Assembly (NCBI RefSeq): GCF_013404085.1 | Contig: NZ_JABFHO010000002.1 | Coordinates: 62,001 to 126,000, forward strand | From: Winogradskyella helgolandensis | GTDB lineage: Bacteria > Bacteroidota > Bacteroidia > Flavobacteriales > Flavobacteriaceae | Direction: 5' to 3' | Length of the DNA stretch: 64,000 nucleotides | Shown here: piece by piece, positions 27,967 through 38,301 of the stretch | How positions within the stretch are numbered: the stretch's first letter is position 1 | Layout: every line of letters begins with the position of its first letter | The notes under the pieces: generated by a model | The model's database searches: none | What the model was told of the DNA's origin: nothing | Seen by the model: the letters and a program-made list of their open reading frames with translations, nothing else | Made by a program: the position numbers and the translations under genes

Positions 27967-27992
27967 GATTTATAAAAATTTTTAAATCTTAA

Positions 27993-28427
27993 TTAATAGG
28001 TATATAAAACGGAATCAGGCAATCCTTCTATATTTAACACCACTTCGTTGGTTCCTTCTACTTGTAATGACGTTAAATCAAAAGTTTCTTCTTTTTCAAA
28101 AACCGCCAAACACGCTTCATTATTATAAAGCGTCAATTTCATATACCGTTGCGGTGGCATGGATTCGGCTATATTTTCAGAATCTATTAGTGTTAATTCC
28201 CAAGAACTAGCATCACAACCACTTGAGGTAATATGAACCATTAAACAATCATTATTCAAACTAACATTTAATACTCCGAAGTAACTCGTCTCAGAAGATT
28301 CATAAGTTGTACTATCAGTTATGACTTCTAAACCACAAGGTATTACTACCGTATCGTCGTCATCGCATTGAAAATTCATCAATAACATGCATAATAATAA
28401 CAATGATAAAATTTTTCTAAACTTCAT
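27993..28427 (-). CDS. Hypothetical secreted protein / putative lipoprotein
   Basis: A 144-aa protein with a strong N-terminal hydrophobic signal (about residues 5-17) ending LLMNFQCDDDD. Cys20 followed by a run of Asp could be a lipidation site, though the residues before it do not fit the lipobox well. The rest is a small beta-rich domain with further cysteines (CGLEV, CLMVHITSSGCDASSW, EACLAVF). I recognise no family. It is transcribed towards topA but separated from it by a hairpin. Confidence 0.65.
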   Translation of the reverse strand: MKFRKILSLLLLCMLLMNFQCDDDDTVVIPCGLEVITDSTTYESSETSYFGVLNVSLNNDCLMVHITSSGCDASSWELTLIDSENIAESMPPQRYMKLTLYNNEACLAVFEKEETFDLTSLQVEGTNEVVLNIEGLPDSVLYTY

Positions 28428-28470
28428 AAGATTGTTTCATTACAGACACAAGACGCCTTAAAAGGTTGCG

Positions 28471-29268
28471 TTAAAATGTAGACAATTGTTCAATGCGTCT
28501 CATTTGTTCGTTTTCATCATCAAAGCCAACAACTTCCTTATAAACAAAATAGGCAGGTAACTGACCAAATGAAGAAGTCACATATAGTCCAAAACCACAC
28601 ATTAAAAACCCAGTGACCATTGCTAAAAACCCTGACACAATCATAAGTCCAAAAGAAATTAACCATTTTTTATTACCAAGATCAAAACCTAATTTAATAA
28701 TTTCTGAAATGGATAAATCAGGATTAAAAGCATAGACAACCACAATAAAAGATAATGGAACAACAGCATATATAATAGGAAGAAAACATAATAGTGTTGC
28801 TAAAAAAGCAATACCTGTAAATGCAACACCTAGCTTAATAGTTTTACCCAAATACGGTTTTTTGAAGAAATAAAAATAATCCTCTCTTCCCATTTGCTCT
28901 AAGTCTTTTAGTTTACAGATTCGGTAAAATGCCGCCTTTAAGCCCAATCCAATGGCACTCATTGCTACAATCATAAAAACATAAACAATAACAAGTACAA
29001 CTACCATAATAACACTCATTCCTGATTGCCCATAAGAATCGTAAGAGTCATAACTACTACTAACGGTTAAAGCACTAATAAAACCAAAGAACAACAAAGG
29101 AATATAAACAACCATTATTACTGGTATTGCTAAAACCATATTTAATAATAGCGTTACCAAGCCTTGTACCCAAACTTTTTTAAATAATTCTATAGATTGA
29201 TTAAATATAGTTCCAAAATCTAGCGCACTTGCATTTTCAATTCGACTTTTAATTTCAGTACTGTTCAT
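28471..29268 (-). CDS. Hypothetical multi-pass membrane protein
   Basis: A 265-aa protein with about five or six hydrophobic helices: about 35-65, 85-112, 145-170, 175-190 and 205-235. A Ser/Tyr/Asp-rich loop (SYDSYDSYGQSG) lies near 70-82. The N-terminus (ALDFGTIFNQSIELFKKVWVQG) is like a family often given misleading enzyme names in Flavobacteriaceae genomes. Function is unknown. It is divergent from miaB and 43 bp upstream of the putative lipoprotein gene, with which it may form an operon. Confidence 0.75.
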   Translation of the reverse strand: MNSTEIKSRIENASALDFGTIFNQSIELFKKVWVQGLVTLLLNMVLAIPVIMVVYIPLLFFGFISALTVSSSYDSYDSYGQSGMSVIMVVVLVIVYVFMIVAMSAIGLGLKAAFYRICKLKDLEQMGREDYFYFFKKPYLGKTIKLGVAFTGIAFLATLLCFLPIIYAVVPLSFIVVVYAFNPDLSISEIIKLGFDLGNKKWLISFGLMIVSGFLAMVTGFLMCGFGLYVTSSFGQLPAYFVYKEVVGFDDENEQMRRIEQLSTF

Positions 29269-29375
29269 TTTTGGTTATTTAGTTAGTTCGCCAAAAGAAA
29301 CCAATTTTATTTAGATATTCAAGAAAACCCTATCCTAACAGCTTTTAAAGTTTAATTAAACATTATGACTGCCAC

Positions 29376-29408
29376 TTTGTCATAATCCATAAAATAATAT
29401 TATCTTTG
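29376..29408 (+). promoter_or_regulatory. Promoter of miaB
   Basis: TTTG (29376-29379) and TATCTTTG (29401-29408) are separated by 21 bp, a good Bacteroidota promoter. The chosen start codon is 36 bp downstream. Confidence 0.7.
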
Positions 29409-29444
29409 CATGCTTATTGAGATTTGAAGTATTCACGACAGCTG

Positions 29445-30890
29445 ATGGAAAAAATTATAGACGAAAACAAACAAGGAGAAACCTTAATCATAGACAAGAA
29501 AGAAGGTAACCAACGAAAACTATTTATTGAAAGTTATGGCTGCGCTATGAATTTTAGTGACAGTGAAATTGTAGCTTCCATTTTGTCTGAACAAGGTTTT
29601 AACACTACCCAAATCCTTGAAGAAGCAGATCTTGTTTTGGTAAACACCTGCTCTATCAGAGACAAAGCTGAACAAACCGTTAGAAAACGACTGCAAGAAT
29701 ACAATGCCATAAAACGCATCAACCCAAAAATGAAAGTTGGCGTTTTAGGTTGTATGGCAGAACGTTTAAAAACCAAGTTTTTAGAAGAAGAAAAAATAGT
29801 AGATCTCGTTGTAGGACCAGATGCTTACAAGGATTTACCAAATCTTCTTGCCGAAGTTGAAGAAGGCAGAGATGCTATTAACGTTATACTATCTAAGGAA
29901 GAAACTTATGGAGATATCTCACCTGTAAGATTAAATAGTAATGGCATTACAGCTTTCGTTTCTATTACGCGTGGTTGTGATAATATGTGTACGTTCTGTG
30001 TTGTACCGTTTACACGTGGAAGAGAACGTAGTAGAGACCCACAAAGTATTATTGAGGAAGTAAACGACTTATGGTCTAAAGGATTTAAAGAAATCACGCT
30101 TTTAGGTCAAAACGTTGATAGTTACCTATGGTATGGAGGTGGCCTGAAAAAGGATTTTAATAATGCTTCCGAACTTCAGAAAGCAACAGCTGTAAACTTT
30201 GCTAATCTTTTAGAATTATGTGCTAAAGCACAGCCAAAAATGCGTATTCGATTTTCAACATCTAATCCTCAAGATTTTACGCTGGATGTTATTGAAACAA
30301 TGGCGAAATATGATAATATCTGTAAGCATATTCACTTACCTGTACAAAGTGGAAGTGATCGTATTTTAAAAGAAATGAATCGCTTGCATACACGCAAGGA
30401 ATATTTTGAACTAGTAGATAATATTAAACGTATTATTCCAGAATGTTCCATAAGTGTCGATTTAATTGCAGGTTTTCCAACTGAAACAGAAGAAGATCAC
30501 CAAGACACCTTATCTTTAATGGAATATGTAAAATATAATTTTGGTTATATGTTTACCTATTCTGAACGTCCTGGAACTTTAGCTGGACGTAAAATGGAAG
30601 ATGATGTACCAGAACCTATTAAAAAACGTCGTCTAAAGGAAATTATCCAATTAGAACGAAAGTATAGTGAAATTAATACACGTGCACACCTTAATAAAAC
30701 CGTAGAGATTTTAATTGAGAAAGCTTCTAAAAAATCGGATTTACAATGGTCTGGAAGAACTTCTGATAATACGGTCGCCGTTTTCCCAAAAGAACATTAT
30801 AAAGTAGGAGATTTAGTTGATGTACTTATAACAGATTGTACAAGCGCAACGCTTATTGGAAAAGCTATTGACTATTCTAAAAATAATTAA
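29445..30890 (+). CDS. miaB: tRNA (N6-isopentenyladenosine-37-C2)-methylthiotransferase MiaB
   Basis: A 481-aa radical-SAM enzyme that adds a methylthio group to isopentenyl-A37 of tRNA. The N-terminal UPF0004 domain holds cluster cysteines in ESYGCAMNFSDSE, NTCSIRDKAEQ and GCMAERLK. The radical SAM motif CxxxCxxC is GCDNMCTFC, followed by a TRAM domain at the C-terminus. The ATG at 29445 (MEKIIDENKQG) is preferred to the TTG at 29424 because family members begin there. It heads a same-strand run through secG. Confidence 0.95.
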   Translation: MEKIIDENKQGETLIIDKKEGNQRKLFIESYGCAMNFSDSEIVASILSEQGFNTTQILEEADLVLVNTCSIRDKAEQTVRKRLQEYNAIKRINPKMKVGVLGCMAERLKTKFLEEEKIVDLVVGPDAYKDLPNLLAEVEEGRDAINVILSKEETYGDISPVRLNSNGITAFVSITRGCDNMCTFCVVPFTRGRERSRDPQSIIEEVNDLWSKGFKEITLLGQNVDSYLWYGGGLKKDFNNASELQKATAVNFANLLELCAKAQPKMRIRFSTSNPQDFTLDVIETMAKYDNICKHIHLPVQSGSDRILKEMNRLHTRKEYFELVDNIKRIIPECSISVDLIAGFPTETEEDHQDTLSLMEYVKYNFGYMFTYSERPGTLAGRKMEDDVPEPIKKRRLKEIIQLERKYSEINTRAHLNKTVEILIEKASKKSDLQWSGRTSDNTVAVFPKEHYKVGDLVDVLITDCTSATLIGKAIDYSKNN

Positions 30891-30903
30891 AAAAAATAAA
30901 AAC

Positions 30904-31839
30904 ATGAAAAAATTAATATTATTAGTATTCACTTTAGCACTTGTAACCTCCTGTGACAATGAACCTATAGATTCTGCTTATACTCAAGGAGGAGGAGGAA
31001 GCACCGGAGGAGGTAATGGCAGCGAAAGTGCTGACTTAACATTGTCTGTCTATGAATTAGATTCGCAGATTAATGTGGTGTTTTTTGGTCTTCCGATAGA
31101 AAGTATTACCAATTCATCATTTAATATTGCTAACGATAAAATTATATCTGGCACTAATGCGTTATCTGCTAACGGAAGTCCGTTTGAAAACGAAAACCTA
31201 TCGATTACGCGTAACGCCTCTGGGCAAATTACAAGTAACATCTCAGTAAACACGGCAGGTATTACTACCAATGAAACCATAATAAATTACACTAATGGAG
31301 TCGTCTCAAATATTACTTATGATTATTATGACGATGACGATGAGGACTATATCTATAATTTCACATACGATGGCAATACTATAACTCGAACCGAAGAAGG
31401 ATCTACAATTTCTACAGTTTTTACAGTAGATGGATCTGATCGTATAATTAAAAAAGAATCTTTTGAAGGGGGATCTTCAATTCAAACAGAAACTGTAGCT
31501 TATAATGCCGCTGGCAATATTACGTCTAGCACAATAACTGGAGAAATACAAAGAAATATAGTTTTTCAATTTGATAATAATATTAATCCTATAAAAGTAA
31601 TTTTTGAAGACAACTACCTATTAACCTTTTTAGAGGATGATTATTCTGATGAAATCGGAGGGCAAATAGCACAATTCTTCTCTACAAACAATTGGAATGC
31701 GGCTACTTATGATGGAGTTGCGTACAACTTTGATTTAACATATAATTCAGCTGGAAGAATAGAAACAAGAGATATAGCTTATAATTTTGGACCTGAATTA
31801 TCTTTTATGTTCAACGAAAGATTTTCATACGTTAACTAA
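30904..31839 (+). CDS. Hypothetical lipoprotein with beta-repeat body
   Basis: A 311-aa lipoprotein. The signal peptide ends in lipobox LVTSC (about Cys17), followed by a Gly-rich linker (QGGGGSTGGGNGSE). The mature part has repeated beta-hairpin units of the type ITYDYYDDDDEDYIYNFTYDGN, similar to the YD-like repeats of DUF4595-type Bacteroidota surface lipoproteins. I moved the start from the TTG-extended frame at 30856 to ATG at 30904, 13 bp after the miaB stop codon, because it gives a clean signal peptide. The ligand and role are unknown. Confidence 0.75.
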   Translation: MKKLILLVFTLALVTSCDNEPIDSAYTQGGGGSTGGGNGSESADLTLSVYELDSQINVVFFGLPIESITNSSFNIANDKIISGTNALSANGSPFENENLSITRNASGQITSNISVNTAGITTNETIINYTNGVVSNITYDYYDDDDEDYIYNFTYDGNTITRTEEGSTISTVFTVDGSDRIIKKESFEGGSSIQTETVAYNAAGNITSSTITGEIQRNIVFQFDNNINPIKVIFEDNYLLTFLEDDYSDEIGGQIAQFFSTNNWNAATYDGVAYNFDLTYNSAGRIETRDIAYNFGPELSFMFNERFSYVN

Positions 31840-31841
31840 TT

Positions 31842-33107
31842 ATGGAATCAATTCAAGCCATAAAACAACGCTTCGGCATTATAGGAAATGACCCTAAACT
31901 TAATCGCTCCATAGAAAAAGCGATTCAAGTGTCGCCTACTGATATTTCAGTATTAGTCACTGGCGAAAGTGGTGTTGGTAAAGAAAGCATTCCAAAAATC
32001 ATACACCAATTATCACACAGAAAACACGGTAAGTATATTGCAGTAAATTGTGGAGCTATTCCAGAAGGTACTATCGATAGCGAATTATTTGGACATGAGA
32101 AAGGTGCTTTTACAGGAGCAACAGCTACACGTTCTGGCTATTTTGAAGTTGCAGATGGAGGTACTATTTTTTTAGATGAAGTTGGAGAATTACCATTAAC
32201 TACGCAAGTGCGTTTACTTCGTGTTTTAGAGAATGGTGAATTTATAAAAGTTGGTTCTAGTAAGGTTCAAAAAACCGATGTTAGAATTGTTGCCGCTACA
32301 AACGTTAATATGTTTGAGGCCATTAAAAAAGAAAAATTCAGAGAAGATTTATATTACAGACTGAGTACCATTGAAATTAATTTACCTCCATTACGTGAGC
32401 GTAAAGAAGATATTCACTTATTATTCAGAAAATTTGCCAGCGATTTTGCATTAAAATATAAAATGCCAACGGTTAAATTAACAGATGATGCTGTCAATTT
32501 ATTAGTAAAATACCGTTGGAATGGAAACATTAGACAATTGCGAAATGTTGCCGAACAAGTTTCAGTTTTAGAGCAAAACCGCACTATAAATGGTATAACT
32601 ATCCAGAATTATTTACCTAGCACAGGCAGTAATTTACCAGCTGTAGTTAACAGTTCTAAATCCGAAAGTGATTTTAGTAGTGAGCGAGAGATTTTATACA
32701 AAGTCTTATTTGATATGAAGAGTGACCTCAACGATCTTAAAAAACTCACCATGGAACTCATGAAAAAAGGAAGTGATTCCGATGTTCAAAAAGATAACGA
32801 GCATTTAATTCAGAAAATCTATGGAGAAGATAAAGACGAAGAATTTGAAGCTGCTGTTGAAGATTTAGAGGTTTTATCGCTTGCAGAACACACTGACGCA
32901 GATGAGAGTGTTGTTTCAGAAACGGAAGATAAATACCATTTTGCAGAAGAAATAGAAGAAGAGGAAACGCTATCTTTACATGACAAAGAATTAGAACTGA
33001 TTAAAAAATCATTAGAGCGCCATAGTGGAAAACGTAAATTAGCTGCTGCAGAACTAGGCATTAGCGAACGAACGCTCTACCGAAAAATAAAACAATTCGA
33101 TCTTTAA
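31842..33107 (+). CDS. Sigma-54-interacting AAA+ transcriptional activator, no sensor domain
   Basis: A 421-aa bacterial enhancer-binding protein. The AAA+ domain begins at the N-terminus: Walker A GESGVGKE (41-48), the sigma-54 contact loop GAFTGA (88-93) and Walker B GTIFLDE (108-114). The C-terminal Fis-type HTH (about 380-421) contains KLAAAELGISERTLYRKI. There is no N-terminal receiver, GAF or PAS domain, so control must come from partners or abundance, as in PspF. About 110 residues between AAA+ and HTH are acidic and look disordered. It starts 3 bp after the lipoprotein gene, in an operon with lptE. Confidence 0.9.
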   Translation: MESIQAIKQRFGIIGNDPKLNRSIEKAIQVSPTDISVLVTGESGVGKESIPKIIHQLSHRKHGKYIAVNCGAIPEGTIDSELFGHEKGAFTGATATRSGYFEVADGGTIFLDEVGELPLTTQVRLLRVLENGEFIKVGSSKVQKTDVRIVAATNVNMFEAIKKEKFREDLYYRLSTIEINLPPLRERKEDIHLLFRKFASDFALKYKMPTVKLTDDAVNLLVKYRWNGNIRQLRNVAEQVSVLEQNRTINGITIQNYLPSTGSNLPAVVNSSKSESDFSSEREILYKVLFDMKSDLNDLKKLTMELMKKGSDSDVQKDNEHLIQKIYGEDKDEEFEAAVEDLEVLSLAEHTDADESVVSETEDKYHFAEEIEEEETLSLHDKELELIKKSLERHSGKRKLAAAELGISERTLYRKIKQFDL

Positions 33108-33202
33108 GATAAGTTTAAGAACGCCACAATAAGATAACAATCATTTTTAAGTTATTAATAAAATTGATTCCATCAGACATTTAATCAAATAGACATTAGT
33201 TA

Positions 33203-33706
33203 ATGAATTCATTCAAATACTTTCTCATAGTTGGCATTTGCCTTGTATGTTTTGGCTGTAAAGTCAACTATTCATTTACAGGCATCACAGAAACACCTGA
33301 AACGTTTCAAGTTAACTTCTTCCAAAACAATGCCGATTTGGTAGAACCAGGTTTAGATCAATTATTCACAAATGCCCTTCAAGATCTTATATTAAATCAA
33401 ACAAGCGCACAATTAGTAACCTCTGGAGGGGAAGTGATTTATGAAGGTGAAATTGTTGAATACCGTATTGCTCCGATGACAGCTACAGCAGAAAATACTG
33501 CTGCACAAAACAGATTAACGATTGGAGTACGAGTACGCTATATCAACACAAAAGATGAAGAAAAAGATTTTGAACGCAATTTTTCATTCTACTATGATTA
33601 TGGAGCAAGCGAACAACTTTCTGGCAGTATCAAATCTGCTGCTTTCGACGAAATATTAGAACGATTAACACAAGATATTCTTAATGCTTCTTTAGCAGAT
33701 TGGTAA
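33203..33706 (+). CDS. lptE: LptE family LPS-assembly lipoprotein
   Basis: A 167-aa outer membrane lipoprotein with lipobox VCFGC (Cys19) and mature N-terminus KVNYSFTGITE. The fold pattern (FQVNFFQNNADLVEPGLDQ, then the helix LFTNALQDLILNQTS) matches the Bacteroidota LptE family, which plugs the LptD channel for LPS insertion. No lptD is in the window. It is downstream of the sigma-54 activator and just before the TPR-like gene. Confidence 0.85.
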   Translation: MNSFKYFLIVGICLVCFGCKVNYSFTGITETPETFQVNFFQNNADLVEPGLDQLFTNALQDLILNQTSAQLVTSGGEVIYEGEIVEYRIAPMTATAENTAAQNRLTIGVRVRYINTKDEEKDFERNFSFYYDYGASEQLSGSIKSAAFDEILERLTQDILNASLADW

Positions 33707-33711
33707 AAATT

Positions 33712-34671
33712 ATGCAGCTTCAAGACCTTACATATTTATTAAAACATCCAGAAGCCATTACAGCCTCTCAAACCGAAGTGCTTTCTTCGGCAATTAAAGA
33801 GTATCCTTATTTTCAATCTTTAAGAGCGTTGTACCTTAAAGGCTTAAAACAAAAGGAAAGTTACAAGTACAATAATGCGTTGAAAATCACAGCTGCACAT
33901 ACCGCAGATCGTAGTGTATTGTTTGATTATATTACCTCGGATATTTTCAATCAAAATGAAATATCCGAACAGATTAAGCAAAACACAGAGCATATAAAGT
34001 CTATTGAAGTTAATGAAATAGATGATATTTCTGTTAACAAGAGTGTCACCATAGATGATGCTTTAAAAGCTCATATTAAAGCAACAGAAGGGGTTTTGGA
34101 TCCTGGTTTATTTGAGATAAAACCAATGCCTAAACCTAGGTTAGAAACTAAAGCACCAAAAATTGAGGATTCTATCATTGCTGTTGATGTAAAAAATATT
34201 ACACCAGAAAAAGAATTGAAAATAGGTGAACCGTTAAAATTTGATAAAACGGAAAATCATTCGTTTACAGAATGGTTAAAAATTACGAGTTTTAAACCTA
34301 TAAATCGAGATAAAGTTGAAGTCGAAATAGATCCAGAAATTGAAATTGAAACAGAAAAAGAAATTTCACAAGCTGAAACGACGTCTCCGCTTCATAATAA
34401 ATTAGCTATTATCGATAAATTTATAAGCGAAAATCCAAAGATCAAACCTGTCTCTAACAATGCGCCAAAACCGAAGTTAGTTAACAATGACAACCCTATT
34501 TCGGATAGCTTAATGACTGAAACTTTGGCTCGAATTTATTTAGAACAAAAAAAATATGATAAGGCAATTCAATCTTACAAAATTTTAAGTTTGAAATATC
34601 CAGAAAAAAGTAGTTTCTTTGCACACCAAATAAAATTGGTAAAAGAATTAAAAGATAATAATACAATATAA
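33712..34671 (+). CDS. Hypothetical protein with TPR-like C-terminus
   Basis: A 319-aa soluble protein. The N-terminal part (LTYLLKHPEAITASQTEVLS, FQSLRALYLKGLK) is helical. A Glu/Lys-rich, probably flexible middle follows at about 110-255. The end (LARIYLEQKKYDKAIQSYKI) is a single clear tetratricopeptide-like repeat. The start is ATG at 33712, 5 bp after the lptE stop codon. The gene is a recurrent neighbour of lptE and secG in Flavobacteriaceae in my memory, suggesting an envelope-assembly role, but this is inference. Confidence 0.75.
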   Translation: MQLQDLTYLLKHPEAITASQTEVLSSAIKEYPYFQSLRALYLKGLKQKESYKYNNALKITAAHTADRSVLFDYITSDIFNQNEISEQIKQNTEHIKSIEVNEIDDISVNKSVTIDDALKAHIKATEGVLDPGLFEIKPMPKPRLETKAPKIEDSIIAVDVKNITPEKELKIGEPLKFDKTENHSFTEWLKITSFKPINRDKVEVEIDPEIEIETEKEISQAETTSPLHNKLAIIDKFISENPKIKPVSNNAPKPKLVNNDNPISDSLMTETLARIYLEQKKYDKAIQSYKILSLKYPEKSSFFAHQIKLVKELKDNNTI

Positions 34672-34672
34672 A

Positions 34673-35014
34673 ATGAGTGCATTTTCAATTTTTTTAATCT
34701 TAATCGTAATCGTTGCCTTTTTACTTATAGTAGTAGTTATGGTACAAAATCCTAAAGGTGGAGGATTATCATCTTCTTTTGGTGGTGGTGGCACCCAACA
34801 AATGGGTGGAGTAAAGAAAACAGGTGACTTTTTAGACAAGAGTACATGGTTTTTAGCGACAGCCTTAATTGTTTTAATCTTAGCATCGAATGTTACTATT
34901 AGTTCTGGTGGAAATGTTGAATCTAAAGCTTTAGATACGAACGAATCTACTGAGATGCCAATTGTACCTGCACCAGCAACAGACAATACAACAACTGACA
35001 GTGCATCTGAATAA
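34673..35014 (+). CDS. secG: Preprotein translocase subunit SecG
   Basis: A 113-aa inner membrane protein with two transmembrane helices (about 2-22 and 57-75). The typical connecting loop has VVMVQNPKGGGLSSSFGGGG and a Gly-rich stretch. The acidic Thr/Asp-rich tail is usual in Bacteroidota. SecG assists SecYEG-dependent export. It starts 1 bp after the upstream gene and is followed by an intrinsic terminator. Confidence 0.92.
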   Translation: MSAFSIFLILIVIVAFLLIVVVMVQNPKGGGLSSSFGGGGTQQMGGVKKTGDFLDKSTWFLATALIVLILASNVTISSGGNVESKALDTNESTEMPIVPAPATDNTTTDSASE

Positions 35015-35044
35015 TAACAAATAGTTATTTTTATAAAGACATTG

Positions 35045-35071
35045 AGCCAACTTTTTAAGTTGGCTTTTTTT
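35045..35071 (+). terminator. Intrinsic terminator after secG
   Basis: The arms agccaactt (35045-35053) and aagttggct (35057-35065) are perfect and followed by a T-run. This ends the miaB-secG transcript. Confidence 0.9.
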
Positions 35072-35091
35072 ATACTCTGAATTTACTTGTG

Positions 35092-35114
35092 CTGAACTTG
35101 TTTCAGTATTTCAG
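35092..35114. repeat. Intergenic repeat, CTGAACTTGTTTCAG type
   Basis: ctgaacttgtttcagtatttcag is closely similar to a second copy at 38693-38715. Both are intergenic and contain the short palindrome CTGAA...TTCAG. Confidence 0.6.
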
Positions 35115-35170
35115 AGTCTTTAAATTTAATAATGATGACTATTTTCAAAGTACATTGATATCATCTGAAA

Positions 35171-35205
35171 CTTTGTCAGACTTTCTGTCTTGGCATAATT
35201 TTCGA
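35171..35205 (+). promoter_or_regulatory. Candidate sigma-54-like promoter of groES
   Basis: TTGGCAT at 35190-35196 and TTTTCGA ending at 35205 resemble a -24/-12 promoter (GG then 10 bp then G-A instead of G-C). Just upstream lies the near-direct repeat TGTCAGA/TGTCTTG. No CIRCE element or clear TAnnTTTG box is seen before groES. The start codon is 54 bp downstream. This is tentative. Confidence 0.4.
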
Positions 35206-35258
35206 ACTACGCTAAAGCGTAATATTATTAATTAAATAACTAAAAAAACATATAACAA

Positions 35259-35534
35259 ATGGGCTTAAACATTAAACCATTAGCAGACCGTGTTCTTGTA
35301 GAACCAAAAGAAGCTGAAACTAAAACAGCTTCAGGTATTATTATTCCAGATAATGCAAAAGAAAAACCACAAAGAGGAACTGTTGTTGCCATTGGTAATG
35401 GTACAAAAGACGAACCTTTAACAGTTAAAGTTGGAGACACTGTCCTTTACGGAAAATACGGAGGAACTGAGCTTAAATTAGAAGGTAAAGATTATTTAAT
35501 GATGCGCGAGAGCGATATTCTTGCAATTGTCTAG
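35259..35534 (+). CDS. groES: Co-chaperonin GroES
   Basis: A 91-aa protein of the chaperonin-10 family. It shows [20 protein letters not shown], the mobile-loop region [15 protein letters not shown] and the C-terminal [13 protein letters not shown]. It forms the heptameric lid of GroEL. The length is normal. It is separated from groEL by an unusual 118-bp palindromic spacer rather than the usual short gap. It sits downstream of a possible sigma-54-type promoter. Confidence 0.97.
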   Translation: MGLNIKPLADRVLVEPKEAETKTASGIIIPDNAKEKPQRGTVVAIGNGTKDEPLTVKVGDTVLYGKYGGTELKLEGKDYLMMRESDILAIV

Positions 35535-35535
35535 A

Positions 35536-35640
35536 TTGCTGTTAGCTATTGGCTGTTAGCCTTTAGTATACTTCCAATTAAAAATCAATTAATAAATTAA
35601 TCTTTTAGCTAAAAGTCAAGTGCTCATAGCTAAAAGCTAA
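35536..35640. repeat. Imperfect inverted repeat in groES-groEL spacer
   Basis: The left arm (about 35538-35566, core GTTAGCTATTGGCTGTTAGC) and the right arm (about 35606-35640, core CTCATAGCTAAAAGCTAA) are imperfect reverse complements sharing TTAGCTAT and TTTAG blocks. The centre is AT-rich. It fills almost the entire gap between groES and groEL and looks like a small inserted repeat. Confidence 0.6.
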
Positions 35641-37281
<1,641 letters not shown>

Positions 37282-37352
37282 TGGCAAATTGCTACGGATA
37301 AATCATCTCACTTTTACGATAATAACGTAAAAACTGAGATATAAAAAAACTA

Positions 37353-37376
37353 GTCACTGAGCATAGTTGAAGTGAC
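37353..37376. repeat. Intergenic repeat, CTGAGCATAGTTGAAG type
   Basis: gtcactgagcatagttgaagtgac has terminal inverted GTCACT/AGTGAC. It resembles the second site at 37450-37467 (ctgaacgtagtcgaaaat) in the same intergenic gap, and an intergenic sequence I recall as common in Flavobacteriaceae. Confidence 0.55.
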
Positions 37377-37387
37377 GTTATAAAAGT

Positions 37388-37419
37388 AAAAGCCTTTGAT
37401 GAAAATCAGAGGCTTTTGT
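37388..37419 (+). terminator. Intrinsic terminator after groEL
   Basis: A stem of about 12 bp (aaaagcctttgat with atcagaggctttt, one wobble) around GAAA ends in a short T-run. Confidence 0.8.
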
Positions 37420-37449
37420 TATTATTGGACGCTACAAGTTTTTGATAAC

Positions 37450-37467
37450 TGAACGTAGTCGAAAATT
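37450..37467. repeat. Second CTGAACGTAGTCGAA-type repeat
   Basis: ctgaacgtagtcgaaaat is a diverged copy of the element at 37353-37376. Confidence 0.5.
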
Positions 37468-37550
37468 AAAATCTACGAGGCCTTTTGTATGGACTAAAAC
37501 TGAAAACTCGATTATATTCCTTAGATTTAGACATCTAATCTAACGAATCT

Positions 37551-38204
37551 ATGGCAAAAACAGCTTGGAAGTACACTTTAAGGGAAATTATAATTGTTAT
37601 TATAGGTATTTCAATTGCATTTAGCATGAATAAGTGTGCTGAGAACGTAAAGGATAATAAACTTAAAACGCAATATCTTACAAACCTTAAAAGAGATGTT
37701 GAAGCAGACAAAATTCAATTAGAAAAAAACATTGAAGCTATTGACAAAAAATTAGCTAATTGTGCTGAAATTATTCCTGTTTTGAATTCTGAAACAAAAC
37801 AAGATATGCGATTAATGAATAATATTTTCGCAATAGTAAAATATGTAAACTTTAGCCCTAAAAGCATCACTTACAAAACCTTAATAAATTCAGGAGACTT
37901 AAAATTAATAGAAGATTTTGAACTCAAAACAGCCATTCAAAAGCATTATGCCAACTACGATGAAATGTCTGATGATTATGTAAGACACACCAGTTTAATA
38001 AAAGACTATCTAGGAAACTATTTAGTGAACCATGCCGACTATGATCAAATACCACAAGGTAAAGGCCCCTTTTTAGATGAAATTAAATTAAAAAATATTG
38101 TAAGAGCTCTATTAACTACCTTTGATGCAAAGAAAAAAGCAACGCAACTAGGTGTTGACAGCTGTGATATTCTTATTGCAGAAATTGATGCTGCTTTAAA
38201 GTAA
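37551..38204 (+). CDS. DUF6090-like membrane-anchored protein
   Basis: A 217-aa protein with one N-terminal transmembrane helix (about residues 12-27) in the context LREIIIVIIGISIAFSMNKC. This is the signature start of the DUF6090 group in Bacteroidota. The remaining 185 residues are helical and charged (for example LKRDVEADKIQLEKNIEAID) and probably periplasmic. Function is unknown. It is a single-gene unit with its own promoter region after groEL, and ends in a bidirectional terminator shared with the HMA gene. Confidence 0.75.
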   Translation: MAKTAWKYTLREIIIVIIGISIAFSMNKCAENVKDNKLKTQYLTNLKRDVEADKIQLEKNIEAIDKKLANCAEIIPVLNSETKQDMRLMNNIFAIVKYVNFSPKSITYKTLINSGDLKLIEDFELKTAIQKHYANYDEMSDDYVRHTSLIKDYLGNYLVNHADYDQIPQGKGPFLDEIKLKNIVRALLTTFDAKKKATQLGVDSCDILIAEIDAALK

Positions 38205-38260
38205 AAATCATAGTTGCTAGCTAAAGATTCTTCATGTCATTCAAAACGAGAACAACACAT

Positions 38261-38295
38261 AAAAAAAGCCTAAATTTTCATTTAGGCTTTTTTTA
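38261..38295. terminator. Bidirectional intrinsic terminator
   Basis: The arms aaaaaaagcctaaa and tttaggcttttttt, with A-run and T-run on either side, lie between the convergent DUF6090 and HMA genes. Confidence 0.9.
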
Positions 38296-38301
38296 TTTAC
38301 T

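Noticed and set aside
29424..29444. TTG start giving a 7-residue longer MiaB
   Set aside because: The ATG at 29445 matches the family N-terminus and leaves a normal leader after the promoter.
35071..35258. CIRCE/HrcA operator before groES
   Set aside because: No TTAGCACTC-type inverted repeat is present.
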